Assembly: GCF_024172165.1 (NCBI RefSeq)
Contig: NZ_JAMZEB010000002.1
Span: 12,235,501-12,299,500, forward strand
Direction of reading: 5' to 3'
Length of the DNA stretch: 64,000 nucleotides
Source: Nonomuraea thailandensis
GTDB taxonomy: Bacteria; Actinomycetota; Actinomycetes; Streptosporangiales; Streptosporangiaceae
In this document: piece after piece, positions 42,836 through 49,813 of the stretch
Position numbering within the stretch: the stretch's first letter is position 1
Layout: the number at the start of each line of letters is the position of its first letter
The notes under the pieces: model-generated
Seen by the model: the letters and a program-made list of their open reading frames with translations, nothing else
Database searches by the model: none
What the model was told of the DNA's origin: nothing
Program-made: the position numbers and the translations under genes

Positions 42836-43633
42836 ATGCGCCTGGCTACCTGGAACGTGAACTCCGTCAAGGCGCGGCTGCCCCGCCTGCTCGACTGGCT
42901 GGCGGAGACCGCGCCCGACATCGTGTGCCTGCAGGAGACCAAATGCCCGGCTGAGGCGTTCCCGACGGCGGAGGTGGAGGCCCTCGGCTACGCCGTCGCC
43001 GCCCACGGGGACGGCCGCTGGAACGGCGTCGCGATCCTGTCCAAGGCGGGGCTGTCGGACGTGACGCCCAGCTTTCCCGGCGAGCCCGGCTTCGGCGAGC
43101 TCGAAGGGGTCGGCGCCGCCCGCCCCGAAGCCCGCGCCATCGGTGCGACCTGCGGCGGGATGCGCGTCTGGTCCTTGTACGCACCCAACGGCCGCACGCC
43201 GGACTCGCCCCACTACGCCTACAAACTCGACTGGTTCGCCGCGCTGCGCGACGCGCTGGCCGCCGAGGTGGCCGCCGGCCCCGTGGTGGCCTGCGGCGAC
43301 TACAACGTGGCGCCCACGGACGCCGACGTGTGGAACCCCGCCCTGTTCGTCGGCGCCACCCACGTCACGCCCGCCGAACGGCAGGCACTGGCCGAGCTGC
43401 GCGCCCTCGGGCTGCACGACGTGGTGCCGACGCCGATGAAGGGGCCGCATCCGTACACGTACTGGGACTATCGGGCCGGGATGTTCCACCAGAACAAGGG
43501 GATGCGGATCGACCTCGTGTACGCGAGCGGGGACGTGGCCGGGCGGGTGCGGTCGGCGTACGTGGACCGGGAGGCGCGCAAGGGGAAGGGGCCGTCGGAT
43601 CACGCGCCGATCGTGGTTGACCTGGGCGCATAA
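42836..43633 (+). CDS. xth: Exodeoxyribonuclease III
   Basis: A 265-residue member of the EEP nuclease family. Active-site landmarks are MRLATWNVNSVKAR (Asn), CLQETK (Glu), SLYAPNG (Tyr), GDYNVAP (Asp-x-Asn) and SDHAPIVVDL (Asp-His). It acts as 3' exonuclease and AP endonuclease in base-excision repair. The ATG at 42836 begins the conserved fold. An AGAGGG directly abuts the ATG and is too close to be an ideal ribosome site. Little space separates it from the Ino1-like gene, so read-through is possible. Confidence 0.92.
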   Translation: MRLATWNVNSVKARLPRLLDWLAETAPDIVCLQETKCPAEAFPTAEVEALGYAVAAHGDGRWNGVAILSKAGLSDVTPSFPGEPGFGELEGVGAARPEARAIGATCGGMRVWSLYAPNGRTPDSPHYAYKLDWFAALRDALAAEVAAGPVVACGDYNVAPTDADVWNPALFVGATHVTPAERQALAELRALGLHDVVPTPMKGPHPYTYWDYRAGMFHQNKGMRIDLVYASGDVAGRVRSAYVDREARKGKGPSDHAPIVVDLGA

Positions 43634-43638
43634 ATATA

Positions 43639-43667
43639 GTCACAAATCGCTGTCGGCCGAGTATTGT
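43639..43667 (+). promoter_or_regulatory. Promoter of the 77-residue membrane-protein gene
   Basis: GTCACA (43639-43644), a 17-bp spacer and TATTGT (43662-43667) match the -35 and -10 consensus at four of six positions each. The region is unusually AT-rich for this window. The gene starts 59 bases downstream at GTG 43726. Confidence 0.45.
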
Positions 43668-43725
43668 GTGTTCTCACAGTTTCGGGGGCGGTAAGCAACT
43701 CCAGCGGACCACAGGGGGGATTCCC

Positions 43726-43959
43726 GTGGAACCTGCAGACGGCCGCGTCATCTTGTTCATCCTGATCGGGCTTGCCGTGTTCGCCCTCGGGCGCCGGTTC
43801 CAGGCCATGATCATCATGCGTCAGGTCTACAAGCAGAGCGCCAGGCAAGTCATGGCGAGGAGGACGACCGCGCACAACGCCGCCAAGTCGATGATCGGGA
43901 TCACGCTGGTCGTGATCTTCGTGATCTGGCTCGTGCTCAACCTCAACCGCATCATGTAG
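43726..43959 (+). CDS. Small two-helix membrane protein of unknown function
   Basis: A 77-residue protein with hydrophobic helices at about 8-22 (VILFILIGLAVFALG) and 54-70 (GITLVVIFVIWLVLNL) joined by a basic cytoplasmic loop (RRFQAMIIMRQVYKQSARQV). The GTG start at 43726 has an AGGGGGGA site six bases upstream, so I prefer it to the longer frame at 43666. I do not recognise a family. A promoter precedes it and a strong hairpin follows. Confidence 0.6.
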   Translation: MEPADGRVILFILIGLAVFALGRRFQAMIIMRQVYKQSARQVMARRTTAHNAAKSMIGITLVVIFVIWLVLNLNRIM

Positions 43960-44017
43960 GCGGGGCGCGCGTCACGGGGGGGCGCGTGCTGGTGTGGTGG
44001 CGCGAGGCGGGTTCATG

Positions 44018-44052
44018 GCGCGCTGTGCGGCACTTGGGCGGGGCCGCACAGC
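44018..44052. terminator. 12-bp perfect hairpin, probable terminator
   Basis: GCGCTGTGCGGC (44018-44029) and GCCGCACAGCGC (44041-44052) are fully complementary around an 11-base loop. It separates the small membrane-protein gene from the convergent cobD. Confidence 0.6.
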
Positions 44053-44165
44053 GCACCACCGCTTCTCTCGGTCCGGGGCGGATCACCGGGCGGTCGCGAG
44101 ATGGTGCTTCTTCCCTGCCATGGTTTCTACATCTGAACGGCGGACACCCTCCACCTGTGCTCCCG

Positions 44166-44314
44166 CCCCCGCACCGTCACTTTCGCTCTCGCCCCCGCGT
44201 CCGTACCGTCACTTTCGCTCGCGGTCCCGTGTCCGCACCGTCACCTTCGCTCTCGGCCCCGCGTCCGCACCGTCACCTCCGCCCCTGTCCCCGCGTCCGC
44301 ACCTCCGCTCCCGT
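44166..44314. repeat. Non-coding tandem repeat, 32-bp period, about 4.7 units
   Basis: The core G(C/T)ACCGTCAC recurs at 44171, 44203, 44235 and 44267, exactly 32 bases apart, with a degenerate fifth copy at 44299. Between the cores are C-rich stretches such as CGCCCCCGCGTCC. A 32-bp period breaks any reading frame, so it is not a protein repeat. The rest of 43960-44388 holds the hairpin above and no gene I can support. Confidence 0.75.
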
Positions 44315-44388
44315 TCTTGCGCCTTCGCCCCGCTCTCATGGCTGCTCTCGGCGGCGATGCGGCCTGAGGCCCCCGCCCCAGCCTCTCA

Positions 44389-45342
44389 TCAGCGGCGGCG
44401 TGTCCAAGCGCCCGCCAAGGACGCGCCGATCATGGCCGCTCCCGCCACGCAGGCGGCCGCGAGGCTCACGGCCCGCGTCAGCCGTACCGCACGGGGAATG
44501 TCGCGGACCTGGGGCGAAGGCCCGTCCCCCATCGTCGGACGCTCCTCCACCCTCCCCCCGTAGACGTTCTTCCCGCCGAGTGTGACCCCGAGGGCGCCGG
44601 CGAACGCGGCCTCGCACCGCCCGGCGTTCGGGCTGGGATGGCGGTGACCGTCCCTGCGCAGCATGGCCCGCGCACCACCCGGATCGGGCGCGGTCAGTAC
44701 GGTGAGCACGCCGGTCAGCCGCGCCGGCACGTAGTTCGCCACGTCGTCCAGCCGCGCGGCGGCCCAGCCGAACCTCTCGTAGCGGGGTGAGTGATGCCCG
44801 ATCATGGCGTCCAGCGTGTTGATCGCCCGGTACGCCAGCATCCCCGGCACCCCCGCCACCGCACCCCAGAACAGAGGCGCCACGACGGCGTCGGAGGTGT
44901 TCTCGGCCAGCGACTCGACCGTGGCCCGCGCCAGCTCGGGAGCCTCCAGCCCGCGAGGGTCCCGGCCGCACAGGTGGGGCAGGCGGGCCCTGGCGCGTTC
45001 CAGGTCGCCGCTCTCCAGGGCGTCGGACATGTACGCGCCTTCCCTGGCCAGCGTGGTGCCGCCGAGCACGGCCCAGGTGGTCAGGGCCGTCAGGGTCGTA
45101 CGGAGGACTCTGCTGCGGGAGGTCGCCCGCACCGCCAGCACGCCGAGCGTGGCCGTGCCGCCGACGCACACGGCGACGTGCAGCACGCCGCGCCGCCGGT
45201 CGTCCGCGTACAGGGCCTGCTCCAGCCGCGCCGCGCCACGCCCGAACACCGCGACCGGGTGGGCAGGGCTCTGCGGGTCGGCGAGGAGCCGGTCGAGGGC
45301 GACGCCGAGGGCGAGCCCCAGAGGGTCAAACCAAATGGGCAT
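44389..45342 (-). CDS. cobD: Adenosylcobinamide-phosphate synthase (CobD/CbiB)
   Basis: A 317-residue membrane protein that attaches aminopropanol (phosphate) to cobyrate in cobalamin synthesis. It has the family blocks DPQSPAHPVAVFGRGAARLE, SLAENTSDAVVAPLFWGAVA, MLAYRAINTLDAMIGHHSPR and AARLDDVANYVPARLTG plus several membrane helices. ATG 45342 is the probable start (ATG 45351 is also possible); it overlaps the end of the kinase-like gene by 17 bases, so the two are coupled. No other cob gene lies in the window. I see no cobalamin riboswitch upstream. Confidence 0.88.
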   Translation of the reverse strand: MPIWFDPLGLALGVALDRLLADPQSPAHPVAVFGRGAARLEQALYADDRRRGVLHVAVCVGGTATLGVLAVRATSRSRVLRTTLTALTTWAVLGGTTLAREGAYMSDALESGDLERARARLPHLCGRDPRGLEAPELARATVESLAENTSDAVVAPLFWGAVAGVPGMLAYRAINTLDAMIGHHSPRYERFGWAAARLDDVANYVPARLTGVLTVLTAPDPGGARAMLRRDGHRHPSPNAGRCEAAFAGALGVTLGGKNVYGGRVEERPTMGDGPSPQVRDIPRAVRLTRAVSLAAACVAGAAMIGASLAGAWTRRR

Positions 45343-46318
45343 GAAGCTCATCTTCGTGCACATCCAGCCACGCAGCGGCCCGCCGGATGCGCTCACCGGC
45401 GCCGCCCGCCCACATCTTGGCCCAGTTGCCGCCGACGGTGGCGCGGGTGCGCATGACCGCGTAGGAGCGGTGAAAACGGAGCCTGGCCAGCTCCAGGAGG
45501 CGGCGGCGGTCGCGGGGCGGCACGCCGTAGGCGTCGCAGAACAGCCGGAGCCGGGCGCCCACGTCGACGGAGCGGAGGAGAGGGGCGCGGTCGACGGGAT
45601 CGGAGATGGGGGCCCAGTGGCGCAGGGTGGTCACGACGTCGAAGAGCCTGGTGGTCGGCCGTGCCAGATCAAAATCGATGAACGCGTACGGACCGACCTC
45701 ACCACCCGCGGCACCCAAGACCCCACCACCCGCGACAGCGGAGATCGCACCACCCACGCCCTCCGCGGCGGCCGATCCCCCGCCACCCGAGCCCCCGCCA
45801 CCCGGGATCCCGCCAGAGGCCCCGCGACCCGCGCCACCCGCGGCATCCGAAACTCCACCACCGGAGACTCCACCACCCCAGGCCGCCCCGGATCGACCAC
45901 CCACCCCATGCCGAAATATCACGTTCTCCGGCGTTAAATCACAATGCCCGATCACCTCCGGCGACCGATCATCATTCGAGCCCCCTTCCCACCCCACCCC
46001 CGTCAGCGGAAACCCGGCGGTTGCATCATGAAACCGCCGCAACAGCCCGGCAAGCTGAACCAACGCCTCATCGGTCACACTCTCCAACCGAAGCCCGGTC
46101 GTACCAGGAAGAAAGGTGAGGATCTCCCGCCCGAACTCGTCCATCCCCACCACCCTCGGCGCCCCGTCGAACCCGACGGCCTCAAGGTGTCTCAGCAGGG
46201 CATGCACGGCAGGTGTGGACATACTGGCCGGTCTGCGCACGGTGTCACCGACACGCACCACCCCGTCTGTCACGTCCCCGCCCTGCAGCGGAACTTCATG
46301 CAGGAGCGTCGCGACCAT
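45326..46318 (-). CDS. Aminoglycoside phosphotransferase-like (APH) protein with Gly-rich insertion
   Basis: A 330-residue protein with the C-terminal lobe of APH/choline-kinase folds: catalytic loop VIGHCDLTPENVIF (His125-x-Asp127) and metal-binding segment YAFIDFDLARPT (Asp215). Between them, residues about 139-209 are a low-complexity Gly/Ala/Ser stretch (GGGSGGGGSAAAEG-like) not found in the fold. Relatives phosphorylate small metabolites. Coupling to cobD hints at cobalamin salvage, for example phosphorylating a precursor alcohol, but that is inference. ATG 46318 follows TAAGCT by eight bases and may be near-leaderless. Confidence 0.7.
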   Translation of the reverse strand: MVATLLHEVPLQGGDVTDGVVRVGDTVRRPASMSTPAVHALLRHLEAVGFDGAPRVVGMDEFGREILTFLPGTTGLRLESVTDEALVQLAGLLRRFHDATAGFPLTGVGWEGGSNDDRSPEVIGHCDLTPENVIFRHGVGGRSGAAWGGGVSGGGVSDAAGGAGRGASGGIPGGGGSGGGGSAAAEGVGGAISAVAGGGVLGAAGGEVGPYAFIDFDLARPTTRLFDVVTTLRHWAPISDPVDRAPLLRSVDVGARLRLFCDAYGVPPRDRRRLLELARLRFHRSYAVMRTRATVGGNWAKMWAGGAGERIRRAAAWLDVHEDELHAHLV

Positions 46319-46519
46319 GCCCAGACAGCTTAGACCTATTTGCCCCACCCCCGCCTGGCCTTTTCCAACTCAGCAGTTCCCCGTCGCGCCCCGCTAGCGT
46401 GCGACTTCATACCGATCCTGCTGTCGCCGGCCACCTTCGCCATGACCCTGCTGCCGGCCTCGTCCCCGACGCATCGGCACCCGCCACCCCCTCGTCCTCA
46501 GCTCCCCGGGACGCCGTCA

Positions 46520-46830
46520 TGCTCGGCGTGGTCCCCCTCGACTCCCCCCCGAAGGCACTGACCCTCGACCCCCTACGCGTGTACGACGTCCCCACGCCCA
46601 TGCTCACGCTCGCCCTGGCCCCCATAGCCGGCGCCACCATCACCCCCCTTACGATCCCGAACGCCACCCTCGGCGCGCACCTCGGCCTTTTCGCCGGATT
46701 CCTCCTCCGCCTCGCCGCGTCCGATATCCTCCCTGAGGCCCATACGCCCAGCCGGGCCACCGGATGGACGTTGACGGTAACCGCGCTGGGACCGCTGTTC
46801 ATGTGGGGTGTGATCGGGTTGACAGACTGA
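46520..46830 (+). pseudogene. Remnant of a ZIP-family metal transporter (C-terminal part)
   Basis: The frame from about 46600 to the stop reads ALAPIAGATITPLTIPNATL, then LGLFAGFLLRLAASDILPEA and GPLFMWGVIGL, which resembles the last two or three helices of ZIP metal permeases (AGFLLYxxASDxLPEAH). The upstream frames do not give the rest of the protein, so the gene appears truncated or scrambled. An ATG at 46520 heads the open frame but has no convincing ribosome site. It lies just before the tRNA. It may instead be a short intact membrane protein. Confidence 0.45.
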
Positions 46831-46884
46831 CACGGGGAAAACGTGTGCGTGACATGTCGCCGGATCATGCACAATAAGGCGGGA

Positions 46885-46958
46885 GCGCCCTTAGCTCAGC
46901 TGGATAGAGCACCGGACTTCTAATCCGACGGTCGCAGGTTCGAATCCTGCAGGGCGCG
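46885..46958 (+). tRNA. tRNA-Arg (anticodon TCT)
   Basis: The 74-base cloverleaf has acceptor arms GCGCCCT and AGGGCGC, D-arm GCTC...GAGC, anticodon loop CTTCTAA (anticodon TCT, reading AGA/AGG) and T-arm GCAGG TTCGAAT CCTGC. The first pair of the anticodon stem is a C/A mismatch. CCA is not encoded. An integrase gene begins to read toward its 3' end 207 bases away, so the tRNA is the likely attachment site. Confidence 0.93.
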
Positions 46959-47106
46959 CTTTGATCATGGTCTGACCTGCGGCTTTGCGGGTTCGGATTA
47001 GTTCTAGAATTTTCGTCTAGTGGTTGCGTGCTCCATACGTGCTCGCCCGCACCAACCCCGCACACTCCATGATCCATTGCCGTCCTCTCACTCGGCCCAA
47101 GAGCAG

Positions 47107-47147
47107 CGGCCCCGCCTCGCCGGGAGCAGGCGGCGAACGCGGGGCCG
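47107..47147 (-). terminator. Hairpin downstream of the integrase
   Basis: CGGCCCCGC (47107-47115) pairs with GCGGGGCCG (47139-47147); inner bases add weaker pairs. It starts 17 bases past the integrase stop and should end its transcript before the tRNA. Confidence 0.6.
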
Positions 47148-47164
47148 GATGCTTAATCCGACTG

Positions 47165-48731
47165 TCAGTTCCTCAGCGAGATGACTTGCCCAGGCCGGGC
47201 CTGGTCTTCCTTGCCGAACAGCAGAGCCGCGGTCTTCTCGGCCGCGGCCATGGCGACCTGTGGGTAGACGGAGGTGTAGGTGTCGGCGGTGAAGGCGCTG
47301 GAGGTGTGGCCCAGTGTCTCCTGCACCACCTTCATCTCCACCCCGGCCGCCAGCATCAGTGAGGCCGCGCCATGGCGGAGGTCGTGAAGGCGGATGGGTG
47401 GCAGGCCGGCGAGGTAGGCCAGCCAGAGAAACTGGTCGGAGACGTGCTGAGGATGCAGCCGACTGCCGTCGGGCTGGGTGAACACGAACTCGGTGTCGGT
47501 CCATGCCTCGCCCATGGCCAGCCGTTCCTGTAGTTGCTGCTGCCGATGGGCACGCAACACCCGAGCGGTGTCGGTGTCCAGAGCGATCGTCCGCACGGAG
47601 GCGTCGGTCTTCGGGGTGCCCTCATGCACCTCCCCAGGCCAGCTGGACGAGCTGCCAGTTCACGGTCAGAGTGTTGCCGTTGAGATCAACCTCGTTCCAG
47701 CGCAGCCCGCACACCTCACCCCGGCGCAGCCCGCGCAGCGCGATCAGCTGGTACAGGGCGAACAGGCGGTGACGCTGGGCTTCTTCGAGGAACAGGCGGG
47801 TGTGCGCGGGCGTCCACACCATCACTGAGGACGGTCGCGGCACGCTGGTGTAGGCGTCGATGGGATCGACCCGCCGCCCGCCCCGGCGTTGTTTCTCGGT
47901 CTCCCGGTAAGTGCGGAAGTCCTCCTGCCAGGTGCGGACCCGGTCCTCGGTCCACACGAGTGGCTTGGGCCGGGTGTAGGCGGCCATCTCCAAGACCGCG
48001 GCGGGGTTGAAGTCGATCAGCCGGTCCTGGCGCATGGCCACGTTGAGCGCGTGCCGCAGGGTCGCGCGGATGCGGTGCATGGTGGCGATGCTGATCGGCC
48101 GCCGGAACTTCACGCTCGCTCGCACCTGCGGGTCTGGGTCGGCGCGGCGTTCAGCGATGGTGTCGTTGAACTCCTCGATCTGCTCGAACATCAACGCGAT
48201 GTCGCTGACCTTGAGCTGATCCAACCGCAGCCCCCCCAGATACGGCGTGAGGTTGAGGCGGATGTGGCCCTCGTAGGAACGGCGAGTGGTCTCCTCGATC
48301 TTCCTCTTACGGTTGAGAAACTCCGCCAGCCACTGCCCGACGGTGATCTCCCGGGTCAGATGCTGCCCGGTCTTGACCTTGCGGCGGACCGTCTCCACGT
48401 CCGGGAGCATGTCGGTTTCGGCCAGCGTCCGCTTGATCAGGTCGGCAATCTGGATGCGGGTGGCTGGCTCGCGCGGGTCGGCCAGCGCGAGCAGGTCACG
48501 CACCCGGCCGAGCTCAGCCTTGGCGGCGTCCTGGGAGTCGAAGCCGCCCCGGCGCAGCGGCCCGCGCCGCTTACCATCAGCTCCGGGCGGCAGTTCGATC
48601 TGGTAGTTCCAGATACCGTGCCGGTAGCTCCACCCACCGTCGGCGCGGCGCAGCTTGGGGCATCGCTGCCCGAGTGCCTTGCCGTCGCCGTCGCGGCAGG
48701 AACAGCGTTTGAAGGTGCTTCCCTCAGCCAT
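47165..48731 (-). pseudogene. Tyrosine site-specific integrase, split by a +1 frameshift
   Basis: The first frame (48731 to 47622) carries the arm-binding N-terminus, the SAM-like core-binding domain (TVGQWLAEFLNRKRKIEETT) and the first catalytic Arg (ALRGLRRGEVCGLRW), then ends LVQLAWGGA. The second frame (47629 to 47165) resumes HEGTPKTDASVRTIALDTDT and supplies HDLRHGAASLM (His-x-x-Arg), LGHTS (His) and TADTYTSV (Tyr nucleophile). Removing one G from the GGGG run (CCCC at 47632-47635 on the plus strand) restores AWEVHEGTP and a 521-residue pSAM2-type integrase. As read, it is inactive unless frameshifting occurs or the base is a sequencing error. Confidence 0.85.
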
Positions 48732-49813
48732 CGTGATGCCTGTCCTCTTTCATATGTGGTGCTGTTGGATCGGGTTGGTGCGGCATTGCGCGGGTGGCAC
48801 TTGGCGCAGGGATGCTGCGCCGAGCCCCGGAGGCGGGCCGGTGAAGGGACCGATTGCCATCCCCGAAGGGCGTGCCTTGGGGAAGTCCCGGCCCGGATAC
48901 ATGCCGCGCTATCCCGCTCAGCCGTGGCCCCGGTGGTCGCGGGCTACGGGCGTACGGCGGTCCTGACGCCCGTGCCGCCGCCTGTGCGGTGTCGAGCGCC
49001 GGGACCGCCATGTTCCCGCCCGGTACGGCCGATGCGGCGGCGTGATCGGGCGAGCACGCCCGTGGTCGTCACCCCGCCGCATCGATGGCCGCGCCGGACA
49101 GGGCGTATCGACGCCCACCTGGATGGCGTTGGTCAAGGCCGAATCCGACGGTCAACGCCGGGCCGGGTTATCGGCGGTCGCCGCACGGCGTCGCGGTCGG
49201 CTCAGCGCTCTTCGCTTCGAGTCGCCATAGCGCAAGGACGGCTTTCCTGCAGGAACGCACCCATGTGTGCGAGCGAGATGAGAAGCCGTTTCCAGAGCGC
49301 CGGCCTGGAAGACCGCGCAGCCGCTGGTGCCCGAGGGGGCGCTTCGATCAGCAGATGAGCGCCGTCGGTCGTGCTGAACGGTATAGCCCGCAGTCCGCCT
49401 GGTACGGCGGATGGAGTGGTTCGGTGGTGTTGCGGTGTCGTGCGGCGAAGTCATGTCGGTGTGGCCCGATCACCTGGACCACCTGATCCCTGTCACTCTT
49501 ATAAATACCTGCGCTCAGGCCCAGATTCGGACAGCACGCGAAGCAAAGGCTTGACCAAAACAATCGGACAAAGTGTCAGTATCTGAGACCCTGATGTCGC
49601 CGAGTGACGAAGCTCAGTTTGTGTTGATCGCTGTGGACGCGGCTCTTGTCGGTGTCGTATTGCTGTGTGGCCGGCCTGCCAGTGACCGTGCCAAATCTCG
49701 TCAGTGTCAGCCCCACTTCCGCCCGAACCCGCTGTGCTGGTGACCACGCGGAGCTCCGGTAGCAATCCCGCCGACGCTAATCGCCGAAGGAATTTCTGCA
49801 TCATTGGGAGGAG
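48732..49813. other. Gene-poor 1.1-kb interval between integrase and helicase
   Basis: No reading frame here looks like a real protein: codon bias is absent, and no excisionase or replication-initiator motif is seen. It contains the long inverted repeat at 49030-49084 and an AT-rich stretch (TTATAAAT near 49499). A 101-codon minus-strand frame (49804 to 49499, starting MMQKFLRRLASAGLLPELR) begins just after the helicase stop but has no ribosome site and drifts into unlikely composition; I do not support it as a gene. In integrases of this class an excisionase often sits here, so it may have decayed. Confidence 0.5.
49030..49084. repeat. 55-bp inverted repeat with nested stem
   Basis: CGATGCGGCGG (49030-49040) pairs perfectly with CCGCCGCATCG (49074-49084). 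Inside, GTGA faces TCAC and GGGCG-AGCA-CGCCC forms a second short hairpin. It lies in DNA without a gene, so it is not obviously a terminator for anything. It could be a cis site for transfer or replication of the element, or an RNA structure. Confidence 0.6.

Noticed and set aside
44166..44314. CRISPR array
   Set aside because: The 32-bp period is a direct tandem repeat with no unique spacers of constant length, and no cas genes are present.
43986..44585. Two long plus-strand frames over the tandem repeat
   Set aside because: They read through a 32-bp repeat whose period is not a multiple of three and run antisense into cobD; no protein-like composition.
45326..46318. True aminoglycoside resistance gene
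   Set aside because: Only the generic APH catalytic motifs are present, the N-lobe is short, and the context is cobalamin synthesis rather than resistance or antibiotic production.
47154..47166. TAATCCGACTGTC near the integrase stop as a second attachment core
   Set aside because: It matches only the anticodon-arm bases of the tRNA with one mismatch, does not extend into the T-arm, and is inside the element next to the presumed left end. A similar GAATCCGACGGTC at 49141 shows such matches arise by chance.
49499..49804. 101-codon minus-strand frame after the helicase
   Set aside because: No ribosome site, no family resemblance, and the composition becomes implausible after about 45 residues.
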